From contig NZ_CP139707.1 in the NCBI RefSeq assembly GCF_034377145.1, positions 1,869,001-1,933,000 of the forward strand: a stretch of DNA of 64,000 nt, written 5' to 3'. The notes under the pieces are model-generated. The model was not told where the DNA came from. It saw nothing but the letters and a program-made list of their open reading frames with translations, and did no database searches. A program made the position numbers and the translations under genes. How positions within the stretch are numbered: position 1 is the first letter of the stretch; each line of letters starts with the position of its first letter. Source of the stretch: Sulfitobacter sp. OXR-159 (lineage in GTDB: Bacteria; Pseudomonadota; Alphaproteobacteria; Rhodobacterales; Rhodobacteraceae). Below, piece after piece: positions 42,636-50,956 of the stretch.

Positions 42636-42681
42636 TGAGTATTTTAGTAAGTAAAGATATTAATCCTATTAAAATAGTCAA
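42636..42681 (-). promoter_or_regulatory. Putative promoter and iron-responsive (RirA-like) box of the siderophore operon
   Basis: In a short very AT-rich stretch upstream of the receptor gene, the minus strand shows TTGACT (42681-42676), a 16-base spacer and TATCTT (42659-42654). Just downstream lies TTA-N9-TCA (42650-42636), one change from the TGA-N9-TCA iron-rhodo box bound by RirA. The reading is plausible given operon content but based on single matches. Confidence 0.35.
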
Positions 42682-43114
42682 GTATAGCGCCGTGTTGTGA
42701 AGCTACACCACTCTGGTAGCGGCGTTTGCGCCCGGGCGCGGGCAGTGAAAGATTTCATGACTGAGGCTGGATGGGCGGTGAAAGCGGCTGGGCTCTTGCG
42801 TGGTGGCAGCCTGCGTCTTCGCGATTCGGGCGGGGGCGCATCGAACCGGTGCCCCCAAGAACAAGCGGAAGTCTGGTTCACAGAGGGTGTTTTCGGCGTC
42901 GCGCAGCGCCTCTGCAGACCGCGATCAGTGAGACCGCCACGTGATTTCGTATCTTCGACATCGGAAAGCGCAAAACGTCTGAACCAGTGGGTACAGCACC
43001 CCGACATAAATAAAGCTCCAGACCCAAAGGACCTGAAGCTTTGACTTTTTAAATTGCGAGCACTTAGGCACCCTCGGGCTTCAAAACCCTCGCAAATGAG
43101 CGCCACAACCCCGT
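42682..43114. other. Region of about 430 bases between nrdJ and the siderophore operon
   Basis: No convincing gene in either strand; the two overlapping reading frames here are not protein-like. It contains a GGGGGC/GCCCCC hairpin (42832-42856) and the nrdJ-end hairpin at 43012-43042. Composition is GC-rich up to 42960. It could encode a small RNA, but nothing matches a family I recognise. Confidence 0.4.
43012..43042. terminator. Terminator-like hairpin downstream of nrdJ
   Basis: AAAGCTCCAGACCC-AAA-GGACCTGAAGCTTT folds into a long stem with G-U pairs. On the plus strand it is followed by GACTTTTTAAA, on the minus strand (the nrdJ direction) by ATTTAT. It lies 72 bases after the nrdJ stop and could act in both directions. 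Confidence 0.6.
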
Positions 43115-46100
43115 TTAGCTACAGCCGCTCGTGCCGCCGCAGGTGTTGCACTTCATGCAGGTGCCGTTGCGAACCAGCGTGTAGTTGCCGCATTCGCCGC
43201 AGGCTTCGCCTTCGTAGCCCTGCATCTTGGCCTTGGCCCGCGCATCAAGGCTGACCCCGCCGGAACTGACAGCAGTGGAGGATTTCACCGCCAAGGCTAT
43301 GTCACCGCTGCCGCTGATCTGTGGCGTGAGGCCCTGCAGGCCCGCATCTGCGTCCGCGCTCTGCCCGCCTTGCAGCACCACAAGATCTTGCGGCAGGCGG
43401 TTGCGCAGATACCCGGACGAGCTGATTTGCTTGAGCACCTCAAGCGATTTATTCGCCGCCTTCTCACTCAACTCGCTCACATTGCCAAGGTTCTCTTCCT
43501 CACCTCGACCCAGATCGTCAAAGGTCGCGCCTTCAGGCTTCACATGCGCCAGATCGGTCCGGTCGAGGTAGGACACGGCGAGTTCGCGGAACACATAGTC
43601 AAGGATCGAAGTCGCCTGTTTGATGCTGTCGTTGCCCTGCACCATGCCCGCGGGCTCGAATTTGGTGAAGGTGAAGGCGTCGACGAACTCCTCCAGCGGC
43701 ACGCCGTATTGCAGGCCCACGGAAACCGCGATGGCGAAGTTGTTCATCATCGCCCGGAAACCCGCGCCTTCCTTGTGCATGTCGATGAAGATTTCACCCA
43801 GCTTGCCATCTTCGTATTCGCCGGTGCGCAGATAGACCTTATGCCCGCCGACATTCGCCTTCTGGGTATAGCCCTTGCGGCGCTGCGGCATCTTCTCGCG
43901 GTGCGATTTGATGATCTCTTTGACGATCACCTTTTCGACGATCTTCTCGGCCAACACGGCGGCTTTCTCATGCGCGTTGCCGCTTTCCAGCGTTTCGGCG
44001 GCGTCATCGTCGTCTTCGACCAGCGCGGCCGCCAGCGGCTGGCTCAGCTTTGAACCGTCGCGGTAAAGCGCATTGGCTTTGATCCCCAAGGACCAGCTTA
44101 GCTCATAGGCCTTTTGGCAGTCCTCGATGGTGGCGTCATTCGGCATGTTGATCGTCTTGGAGATCGCCCCCGAGATGAAGCTCTGAGCCGCCGCCATCAT
44201 ATGGATGTGGCTGTTGACCGACAGATAGCGTTTGCCTTTCTTGCCGCAGGGGTTGGCACAATCGAAGATGCCGTAATGCTCGGCCTTGAGGTGCGGCGCG
44301 CCCTCCAGCGTCATGGTGCCGCAGACGTGGTCATTGGCCGCTTCGATATCCGCCTTGCTGAAACCGAGGGAGCGGAGCAGATCGAAGGTCGGGTCGTTCA
44401 GCTTTTCGGTCGGGATGCCCAGCACCTGCGTGCAGAACGCCTCGCCCAGCGTCCATTGGTTAAACACGAAACGGATATCAAATGCCTGCTTCAGCGCGGC
44501 ATCCACCTTGGCCAACTCATTCGCGCCAAAGCCGTGGCCCGCCAGCGTGGTATGGTTGATCGCAGGCGCGTTGCCGATGGTGCCGTGGCCCACGGCGTAG
44601 CTGACGATCTCTTCGATCTGGGCCGACCCGTAGCCGAGTTTCTCAAGCGCTGCGGGCACGGATTGGTTGATGATCTTAAAGTACCCGCCCCCGGCGAGTT
44701 TCTTGAACTTCACCAGCGCGAAGTCAGGCTCAATCCCCGTGGTGTCGCAGTCCATCACAAGACCGATGGTGCCCGTGGGCGCGATGACAGAGGTCTGGGC
44801 GTTGCGGTAGCCATGCACCTCACCCAGTTTCAGCGCCTCGTCCCAGCAGGATTTGGCGATGTCGACCAACCCAGCCTGTGGGCAATTGCCATGATCCAGC
44901 GGTACTGGCGTGACCGAAAGCTGCTCATAGCCATCCGCCTTGCCATAGGCGGCGGTGCGGTGGTTGCGGATGACGCGCAGCATATGCTCAGCATTCTTGG
45001 CATAGCCCGGAAAGGCCCCCAGTTCGCCCGCCATTTCCGCCGACGTTGCATAGGCCACGCCGGTCATGATCGCGGTCAACGCCCCGCCAAGGGCACGGCC
45101 CTCGTCACTGTCGTAGGAATAGCCCATGTTCATCAGCAGCCCGCCGATGTTCGCATAGCCAAGCCCCAGCGTGCGGAAGTCATAAGACCGCTGCGCGATT
45201 TCTTTGGAGGGGAACTGCGCCATCATCACGCTGATCTCAAGCGTCACGGTCCACAGACGCGAGGCATGCATGTAATCCTCGACCTGAAAAACGCCGTCCT
45301 TGAGGAAGGTTAGCAGGTTCATCGACGCCAAGTTGCAGGCCGTGTCGTCAAGGAACATGTATTCCGAACAGGGGTTCGAGCCGCGGATCGCACCGTCTTC
45401 GGGGCAAGTGTGCCAGTCGTTCACCGTGTCGTGGTACTGGATCCCCGGATCGGCGCAGGCCCATGCGGCATGGCCGACCTGATCCCAAAGATCGCGGGCC
45501 CGGATGGTTTTCACCACACGGTTCTCGGTGCGGCTGATCAATTCCCAATCGGCGTCCTTTTCCACCGCCTTGAGGAAGGCGTTGGTGACCCGGATCGAGT
45601 TGTTGGAGTTCTGGCCCGAGACCGAGTTGTAGGCCTCAGAGTCCCAATCAGTGTCATAGGTCGGGAATTCGATGCCGGTGTGGCCCTGTTTGGCATAATC
45701 CAGCACGCGCTTGACGTAGGTCTCGGGGATCGCGACCTTTTTGGCCTCGCGGATCGCGGCCTTCAGCTGGTCGTTCTTGGCCGGGTCGTAGGCATCCGCC
45801 TCGGCACCGTCCCATGCCTTGATCGCGTCGAACAACAGGTTCAGCTTCTGCTCATGCATTTTGGAGCCAGCGACGATGCTCGCCACCTTTTGTTCTTCGA
45901 GCACCTTCCAGTTGATGAAATCTTCGATATCGGGGTGGTCGGCGTCGACGATCACCATCTTCGCCGCGCGACGGGTGGTGCCGCCGGATTTGATGGCGCC
46001 AGCGGCGCGGTCCCCGATCTTGAGGAACCCCATCAAACCCGACGACTTACCGCCGCCCGACAGCTTCTCGCCCTCTCCGCGGAGCGATGAAAAGTTGGTG

Positions 46101-46771
46101 CCCGTGCCTGAACCGTATTTGAAAAGCCGCGCCTCACGAACCCAGAGGTCCATGATACCGCCGTCGCCTACCAGATCGTCGGCAACCGACTGGATAAAGC
46201 AGGCATGGGGCTGCGGGTGCTCATAGGAAGACTTCGAACGGGTCAGTTTCCCGGTTTTAAAGTCGACGTAGTAATGCCCCTGCGCCGGGCCATCGATGCC
46301 GTAGGCCCAATGCAACCCGGTGTTAAACCATTGCGGGCTATTGGGGGCCGCGCGCTGGCTGGCCAACATGTGGCGCATTTCGTCGTAATAGGCGCGGGCG
46401 TCTTCTTCGGTCGAGAAATAACCGCCCTTCCAGCCCCAATAGGCCCAAGCGCCCGCCAGACGGTCAAAGACCTGCTTGGAAGAGGTCTCTCCTCCCATCT
46501 CGGCGCCCTCGGCGGGGACCGAGCGCCAGAGAAACTCCGGCACGCCCTTTTCTTTGACGCGGCGCGTGGCGCTTGGCACGCCCGCTTTGCGGAAATACTT
46601 CTGCGCGATCACGTCGCTTGCGACCTGGCTCCAGGATTTCGGGACTTCGACGTTGTCGAGCTTGAACACCACCGAACCGTCAGGGTTGCGGATCTCTGAC
46701 ACCGTGGTGACAAAGTCCAAATCCGCATAGGTGTCCTGCCCGGCTTTGGTGAAATTCCGTTCAATCTTCAT
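43115..46771 (-). CDS. nrdJ: Adenosylcobalamin-dependent (class II) ribonucleotide reductase
   Basis: 1218 residues, the long NrdJ form. It reduces ribonucleotides to deoxyribonucleotides using a B12-generated thiyl radical. Visible features: N-terminal region with [19 protein letters not shown], the catalytic barrel with [11 protein letters not shown] and the RNR signature [20 protein letters not shown] (Cys, Glu and neighbouring residues, about 465-485), the later [20 protein letters not shown] loop, and a C-terminal zinc-ribbon/redox tail ([28 protein letters not shown]) that recharges the active site. No intein is present. No nrdAB or nrdDG genes occur in the window. It has a long leader with NrdR-type boxes. 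Confidence 0.95.
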   Translation of the reverse strand: MKIERNFTKAGQDTYADLDFVTTVSEIRNPDGSVVFKLDNVEVPKSWSQVASDVIAQKYFRKAGVPSATRRVKEKGVPEFLWRSVPAEGAEMGGETSSKQVFDRLAGAWAYWGWKGGYFSTEEDARAYYDEMRHMLASQRAAPNSPQWFNTGLHWAYGIDGPAQGHYYVDFKTGKLTRSKSSYEHPQPHACFIQSVADDLVGDGGIMDLWVREARLFKYGSGTGTNFSSLRGEGEKLSGGGKSSGLMGFLKIGDRAAGAIKSGGTTRRAAKMVIVDADHPDIEDFINWKVLEEQKVASIVAGSKMHEQKLNLLFDAIKAWDGAEADAYDPAKNDQLKAAIREAKKVAIPETYVKRVLDYAKQGHTGIEFPTYDTDWDSEAYNSVSGQNSNNSIRVTNAFLKAVEKDADWELISRTENRVVKTIRARDLWDQVGHAAWACADPGIQYHDTVNDWHTCPEDGAIRGSNPCSEYMFLDDTACNLASMNLLTFLKDGVFQVEDYMHASRLWTVTLEISVMMAQFPSKEIAQRSYDFRTLGLGYANIGGLLMNMGYSYDSDEGRALGGALTAIMTGVAYATSAEMAGELGAFPGYAKNAEHMLRVIRNHRTAAYGKADGYEQLSVTPVPLDHGNCPQAGLVDIAKSCWDEALKLGEVHGYRNAQTSVIAPTGTIGLVMDCDTTGIEPDFALVKFKKLAGGGYFKIINQSVPAALEKLGYGSAQIEEIVSYAVGHGTIGNAPAINHTTLAGHGFGANELAKVDAALKQAFDIRFVFNQWTLGEAFCTQVLGIPTEKLNDPTFDLLRSLGFSKADIEAANDHVCGTMTLEGAPHLKAEHYGIFDCANPCGKKGKRYLSVNSHIHMMAAAQSFISGAISKTINMPNDATIEDCQKAYELSWSLGIKANALYRDGSKLSQPLAAALVEDDDDAAETLESGNAHEKAAVLAEKIVEKVIVKEIIKSHREKMPQRRKGYTQKANVGGHKVYLRTGEYEDGKLGEIFIDMHKEGAGFRAMMNNFAIAVSVGLQYGVPLEEFVDAFTFTKFEPAGMVQGNDSIKQATSILDYVFRELAVSYLDRTDLAHVKPEGATFDDLGRGEEENLGNVSELSEKAANKSLEVLKQISSSGYLRNRLPQDLVVLQGGQSADADAGLQGLTPQISGSGDIALAVKSSTAVSSGGVSLDARAKAKMQGYEGEACGECGNYTLVRNGTCMKCNTCGGTSGCS

Positions 46772-46842
46772 CGTCGCTGCCCTTTTCCATACTTTTAAAT
46801 CCTAAGCCGACCCGCTCTAAGCAGACCGTCTCCCCCCGTTTG

Positions 46843-46939
46843 TTGGCAGTTTGGACAGAGCTTCGCCGTGCCACCTGCTGACGCGAGCGGCTGGATCCCC
46901 ATTGAAACACTGGTTCTTGTATTCTGTCCCCACTGCCAA
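46843..46939 (-). ncRNA. 97-base inverted-repeat element in the nrdJ leader
   Basis: TTGGCAGT-TT-GGACAGA (46843-46859) pairs with TCTGTCC-CC-ACTGCCAA (46923-46939): 15 base pairs with one 2x2 internal mismatch and a ~63-base apical region that can fold further. It lies 72-168 bases upstream of the nrdJ start, on the same transcript. It may be a cis-regulatory RNA (an RNA motif named after nrdJ exists in comparative surveys) or a small palindromic repeat element. Pairing is seen directly; function is inferred. Confidence 0.5.
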
Positions 46940-46957
46940 AGCGCCGGCTGCGTTACA

Positions 46958-46971
46958 CACAACATCTTGTG
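46958..46971. promoter_or_regulatory. NrdR-box-like palindrome CACAA-CATC-TTGTG
   Basis: Matches the NrdR consensus core C-W-A-T-A-T-A-T-W-G at 8 of 10 positions and is a near-perfect palindrome. It sits 187 bases upstream of nrdJ. NrdR represses ribonucleotide reductase genes in most bacteria, usually at two boxes. Confidence 0.6.
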
Positions 46972-47012
46972 GCGCTCTACTTGACCCCCACAAACTGACG
47001 TAGATAGACCTA

Positions 47013-47063
47013 ATCGGTCAACGGTTTTTTTACGTTTTATTTCGGGCAAGTCAGTTGACCGAT
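47013..47063. repeat. Pair of 10-bp inverted repeats ATCGGTCAAC...GTTGACCGAT
   Basis: Exact inverted copies at 47013-47022 and 47054-47063 enclose a 31-base AT-rich stretch with a T7 run. They could be a looped operator, a stem-loop or outward-facing TTGACC -35 elements. They are in the nrdJ leader/promoter zone between the two NrdR boxes. Confidence 0.55.
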
Positions 47064-47377
47064 ATGCCGCTATTTGCCCCATCCGCCCGCGAGGTGATTC
47101 AGCCTCAGGATATCCCCAAAGATACCCGCAAGCCCGATGCAGCGCTGAATTCCAAATAATCCATTGCCCCGGCAGAGTTAGGGGCGGTGCTTGAGGGATT
47201 GGTCGAATTCATCCACAGGCCGAGACGCCCGAGAGAGCATCAGGCCCGCCGAAGCTGGCCACATATCGCCGCGGAAGGGGTCCAGCGCCCCTGCCCGTCA
47301 GCTCAATGCAAAACCGCGACAGAATCATCACGGTCTTCGCAGGCATTGGCGTAAATCTGCCAAAGCACAGGCGGCAG

Positions 47378-47392
47378 ACACTATATCTTGTG
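47378..47392. promoter_or_regulatory. NrdR box ACACTATATCTTGTG
   Basis: This is a nearly ideal NrdR box (core CTATATCTTG, flanked ACA and TG). On the minus strand it overlaps TATAGT, a good -10 hexamer. It lies 607 bases upstream of nrdJ and 74 bases downstream of the tRNA-Pro gene. If this is the nrdJ promoter the transcript has an unusually long leader of roughly 590 bases containing the other elements listed. Confidence 0.65.
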
Positions 47393-47466
47393 CAGAATGG
47401 AAATATTCCAGCCGATACAGCCCCTAGATCGCTAAGGACTGAGATAATCTCAAGACTGGAAGAAAG

Positions 47467-47543
47467 TGGTCGGAGCGAGAGGATTCGAACCTCCGACCCC
47501 CTGTACCCAAAACAGGTGCGCTACCAGGCTGCGCCACGCTCCG
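47467..47543 (-). tRNA. tRNA-Pro (anticodon UGG)
   Basis: A 77-base cloverleaf with CCA encoded: acceptor stem CGGAGCG/CGCTCCG, D-arm GGCGCAGCCTGGTAGCGC, anticodon stem-loop CCTGT-TTTGGGT-ACAGG with TGG at the anticodon position, and T-arm GGTTCGAATCC. Starts at 47543 and runs to 47467 on the minus strand. A perfect 13-bp palindrome (TGAGATAATCTCA, 47440-47452) follows. Confidence 0.97.
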
Positions 47544-47620
47544 ACTGGGGCTTCTTTAGCCATAAGCCCGCCGATTGAAAAGCCCCGATTGACCTTAAAC
47601 TCAGAAAAACGACGAAGTCT

Positions 47621-48127
47621 TTAGCAAGGCCAGGCCGGGGTGTTCCCAGCAAAGGCTGGATGGCGGATTTCGCTGCCTTCGGTGATGCCCAGACGTTTCG
47701 CCAAACCGCCATTAATCTCCAAGACCGACAGCAGATCATCCCCGCCAAGAATCGGTGTCTCGTCCAGTGGTTTGGCGGAGTGGTGAATTTTCTGCACCAC
47801 GCCCCTATCGTCGATGAACAGCAGGTCGAGCGGGATCAGCGTGTTGCGCATCCAAAAGCTCAGCGGCTGGGGGGTCTCATAGACAAAGAGCATCCCCGCA
47901 CTCAGCGGCAGAGAGCGTCGGTGCATCAGCCCCTTGGCCCGCTCCGCCGTGTCATCCGCCACTTCGACGGAGAACCGCGCCTTGCCCCAGTCGCCCCGCA
48001 GGCTCACGCTATCGGCGCGACAGACCTCGGCCAGCGCCGCACCGGTCAGCAGCAGGCTGGCTAGCGCCGCCCCTGCAATATGCCCTGTCAGATGTTGGAC
48101 CTTCAGCCGTCTATCACCGCGTCCCAT
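47621..48127 (-). CDS. DUF192 family secreted protein
   Basis: 168 residues. An N-terminal signal (IAGAALASLLLTGAALA, about residues 17-33) precedes the DUF192 domain, recognised by RFSVEVADDTAERAKGLMHR, SFWMRNTLIPLDLLFIDDRG, and the C-terminal LEINGGLAKRLGITEG. The family is a small beta-barrel of unknown function, usually exported. Its start overlaps the 3' end of the cold-shock gene by 25 bases, so the two are co-transcribed. Confidence 0.88.
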   Translation of the reverse strand: MGRGDRRLKVQHLTGHIAGAALASLLLTGAALAEVCRADSVSLRGDWGKARFSVEVADDTAERAKGLMHRRSLPLSAGMLFVYETPQPLSFWMRNTLIPLDLLFIDDRGVVQKIHHSAKPLDETPILGGDDLLSVLEINGGLAKRLGITEGSEIRHPAFAGNTPAWPC

Positions 48128-48651
48128 GAACTTACCTCCGCCGCCAGATGGCCCCGATCGCCAACAATCACCCGCATGGCAAGCGCTTCGCCCGGTTGCA
48201 AATCACAAAGTCCGGATTGGCGCAGTACATCGATATGCAGAAACACATCTTCCGCGCAGCCAAAGACATTTGCAAACCCAAAACCCTTGGCCTTGTCGAA
48301 CCATTTCACACGGGCGGGCTCGAACTCGGCGGCGGCAAGTTGATCGGGATCAAATCCTGCGAATTCGACCACGGCGGCGGGCGGCTCACTGGGGGGCGTG
48401 ACGGCGAGCACCTCGACCGCCTGCGCGCCGCGATCGGTCTGCTGCACCCGCACCGTCACCCGCGCCCCATCAGCGACAGAGCTTTGGCCGAAATTGCGCA
48501 GGACATTGACGTGCAATAATATGTCGGCCCCGCCCGCATCGGCCACGACAAAGCCGAAGCCTTTGAGCGGATCGAACCATTTGACCACGCCCTCAAGGGG
48601 ATCGTTTAGCCCCGGCATTTCTGCCGATTGGGTATCAGACACATCTTTCAT
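48103..48651 (-). CDS. Double cold-shock-domain protein
   Basis: 182 residues from ATG 48649-48651; the longer upstream frame overlaps pdxH. Two CSDs with RNP motifs: first EGVVKWFDPLKGFGFVVADA (about 19-38) with ILLHVNVL, second ARVKWFDKAKGFGFANVFG (about 112-130) with VFLHIDVLRQSG. Each preserves the KGFGF and F/LH nucleic-acid-binding residues. Single CSDs of ~70 residues are the rule for CspA, but tandem forms are common in alphaproteobacteria and act as RNA chaperones or growth-phase regulators. Confidence 0.9.
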   Translation of the reverse strand: MKDVSDTQSAEMPGLNDPLEGVVKWFDPLKGFGFVVADAGGADILLHVNVLRNFGQSSVADGARVTVRVQQTDRGAQAVEVLAVTPPSEPPAAVVEFAGFDPDQLAAAEFEPARVKWFDKAKGFGFANVFGCAEDVFLHIDVLRQSGLCDLQPGEALAMRVIVGDRGHLAAEVSSWDAVIDG

Positions 48652-48671
48652 CGCTAATCCGTGCCGTCCTA

Positions 48672-49277
48672 TCAAGGATTGAGCCGTGTGACGGCCCAAG
48701 GCGCTGCGGCATCCGCGCGGCGCCATTGAAAACGGTCATGCAGGCGGAATTCGCCATCTGCCCAGAATTCGATTTCCAGCGGGGTGATCCGGTAGCCGCC
48801 CCAGAACGGCGGACGTTTGGGGTTCACCCCCTGCTGTGCGGTCACCTTGGCGACTTCGGCCATCAACGCCCCGCGCCCCGACAGAGGCCGCGATTGGCGC
48901 GAGGCCCAAGCCCCCAAACGGCTCTTGAGCGAGCGTGATGCGTAGTAGTCATCGGCCTTTGGCCCGTCTTCGCGGCTGATCAACCCGCGCACCCGCACCT
49001 GACGGCGCAGCGATTTCCAATGCATGACAAAAGCCGCCTTGCCCGCGCCATCCAGTTCTTGAGCCTTTTGGCTTTCGTAATTGGTGTAAAAGACAAAGGC
49101 GTCCGGTTCGATCTCTTTCAACAGCACCATGCGGGCGTTTGGCAGCCCTTGCGAATCTACCGTGCTCAGCGCGATGGCGTTGGGGTCATTCGGCTCACTC
49201 GCCTCTGCTTCGGAAAGCCAACGCTGCGCAATCGCAAAGGGATCATCCCCCGCAAATATACCAGTCCGCGTTTCCAT
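48672..49277 (-). CDS. pdxH: Pyridoxine/pyridoxamine 5'-phosphate oxidase
   Basis: 201 residues. Catalyses the FMN-dependent last step of pyridoxal phosphate synthesis and salvage. Signatures: [52 protein letters not shown] (FMN and PLP phosphate binding), and the C-terminal [15 protein letters not shown] with RLNP at the very end. Divergent from fabI across a 238-base promoter gap. Confidence 0.95.
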   Translation of the reverse strand: METRTGIFAGDDPFAIAQRWLSEAEASEPNDPNAIALSTVDSQGLPNARMVLLKEIEPDAFVFYTNYESQKAQELDGAGKAAFVMHWKSLRRQVRVRGLISREDGPKADDYYASRSLKSRLGAWASRQSRPLSGRGALMAEVAKVTAQQGVNPKRPPFWGGYRITPLEIEFWADGEFRLHDRFQWRRADAAAPWAVTRLNP

Positions 49278-49515
49278 TCGGCATCCCCTCCTAGAGTGTT
49301 CGAGCCCGTAACCGGTTCTTCGCCGGAGTCTGAGTTATTCGCTAAGACATTTGTTAACGATCGGCAACTCAAAGGACAACCTTACCCGATTTCCGTCAGT
49401 TAGCCGCCGATCTTATGGCAAATCACGGGGGTGAAGCCGCCTGTGCAGTCTTGATGGCCGCGCTGCAATCGCCTAGACCAAGACAACCTAAACGGAACAT
49501 AGACAAGGCGGCGGA

Positions 49516-50322
49516 ATGGGAAACGAATTGATGCGGGGCAAGCGCGGGCTCATCATGGGTCTGGCGAATGACAAATCCATCGCATGGGGCGTGGCCAAAA
49601 CGCTGGCCGATGCAGGGGCGGAACTTGCCTTTTCCTACCAAGGTGATGCGCTCAAGAAACGTGTGGGGCCTTTGGCCGAGCAGCTTGGCAGCGACATCGT
49701 TCTGCCCTGCGACGTGGGCGATGAAGCCTCAATCGACGCGATGTTTGATGGGCTGAAAGAACGCTGGGACGGGCTTGATTTCATCGTTCACGCCATCGGC
49801 TTTTCCGACAAGGGGGAACTGCGGGGCCGCTATGTTGATACCAGCCGTGGTAACTTCACAATGTCGATGGACATCTCGGTATATTCCTTCACCGCCGTGA
49901 TGCAGCGCGCGGAAAAGATGATGTCGCCCGGTGCCAGCGCCCTGACGCTGACCTACTACGGTGCCGAGAAGGTCATGCCGCATTATAATGTCATGGGTGT
50001 GGCCAAGGCCGCACTTGAGGCGTCGGTCAAATACTTGGCAGAAGACCTTGGCAAGGACGGCATCCGCGTCAACGCGATCTCTGCCGGGCCGATTAAGACG
50101 CTGGCGGCCTCCGGCATCGGTGATTTCCGCTACATCATGAAGTGGAACGAATACAACTCGCCCCTGCGCCGCAATGTCACGACCGAAGATGTCGGCAAGG
50201 CCGCCCTCTTCCTGCTGTCGGATCTGGGCAGCGGCACCACGGGAGAGAACTTGCATGTCGACGCGGGCTATCACGTTGTCGGCATGAAGGCGGTTGACGC
50301 GCCCGACATGTCCAAGGAATAA
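49516..50322 (+). CDS. fabI: Enoyl-[acyl-carrier-protein] reductase (NADH)
   Basis: 268 residues of the FabI short-chain reductase type. The cofactor site is RGLIMGLANDKSIAWGVAKT (the FabI version of the glycine motif), and the catalytic Tyr-x6-Lys is YNVMGVAKAALEASVKYLA. ISAGPIKTLAASGI forms the substrate-binding loop targeted by triclosan. It reduces the enoyl-ACP double bond in fatty-acid elongation. It is followed 54 bases later by gpt. Confidence 0.95.
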   Translation: MGNELMRGKRGLIMGLANDKSIAWGVAKTLADAGAELAFSYQGDALKKRVGPLAEQLGSDIVLPCDVGDEASIDAMFDGLKERWDGLDFIVHAIGFSDKGELRGRYVDTSRGNFTMSMDISVYSFTAVMQRAEKMMSPGASALTLTYYGAEKVMPHYNVMGVAKAALEASVKYLAEDLGKDGIRVNAISAGPIKTLAASGIGDFRYIMKWNEYNSPLRRNVTTEDVGKAALFLLSDLGSGTTGENLHVDAGYHVVGMKAVDAPDMSKE

Positions 50323-50376
50323 GCCGCCCAAATTAATTCGCGCGGGTGCCCGCGCTAGCTGCTGCAAAGGACCATC

Positions 50377-50910
50377 ATGACCAAATCCAAGGACGCCTCG
50401 CGCCTGCCCCATGAAAAGGGCTTTCACATCTCCTGGGATCAGATCCACCGTGACAGCCGTGCGCTGGCGTGGCGGCTCGATGGGCTTGGTCCCGACGATG
50501 GCGCGTGGCGTGCCGTGGTGGCGATCACCCGCGGCGGCATGGCCCCCGCGATGATCGTCGCGCGGGAACTCGACATCCGTACCGTCGATACGATCTCGGT
50601 CATGTCCTACCATTCGGGCGGCGGCGCCGCCGACCAGCGCCGCGAGGCCAAGGTGCTGAAATCCCCTGACGCCGAGATGATGGGCGATGGCACCGGCATT
50701 TTAATCGTCGATGATCTGGTCGACAGTGGCAAGACCATTGAACTGGTGCGCGAGCTTTATCCCAACGCCCATTTCGCCACCGTCTATGCCAAGCCCGAAG
50801 GCGAGCCGCAGGTCGATACATTCATCACCGGCGTGAGCCAGGACACATGGATCTTCTTTCCGTGGGACATGGCCCTGCAATATGTCGAGCCCTACCGCGG
50901 CAAGGACTGA
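50377..50910 (+). CDS. gpt: Xanthine-guanine phosphoribosyltransferase
   Basis: 177 residues. Type I PRTase with the PRPP-binding motif [20 protein letters not shown] and the [20 protein letters not shown] loop. [14 protein letters not shown] near the C-terminus matches the purine-specific hood of Gpt (xanthine/guanine) rather than Hpt. It salvages xanthine and guanine. It is in the same direction as fabI and the aminotransferase with small gaps. Confidence 0.92.
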   Translation: MTKSKDASRLPHEKGFHISWDQIHRDSRALAWRLDGLGPDDGAWRAVVAITRGGMAPAMIVARELDIRTVDTISVMSYHSGGGAADQRREAKVLKSPDAEMMGDGTGILIVDDLVDSGKTIELVRELYPNAHFATVYAKPEGEPQVDTFITGVSQDTWIFFPWDMALQYVEPYRGKD

Positions 50911-50956
50911 CCGGCCCCGCGCCACCTGCCCTGCCCCTATCTGACCGGATACACCC

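Noticed and set aside
42832..42856. GGGGGC...GCCCCC hairpin with GGTTCGA-like loop as a tRNA end or tmRNA piece
   Set aside because: No anticodon arm, tag-coding sequence or second tmRNA half can be found around it on either strand.
42697..43044. 115-residue plus-strand frame (and the opposite frame 42678-43106)
   Set aside because: Composition is not protein-like, it covers the nrdJ-end hairpin, and no ribosome site is present.
44114..45313. 399-residue frame antisense to nrdJ
   Set aside because: It is a high-GC shadow of a strongly conserved gene; low-complexity arginine/histidine-rich sequence with no recognisable domain.
46795..47082. 95-residue minus-strand frame in the nrdJ leader
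   Set aside because: It overlaps the inverted repeats and an NrdR box, has no good ribosome site and no family resemblance. It is better explained as a by-product of a structured leader.
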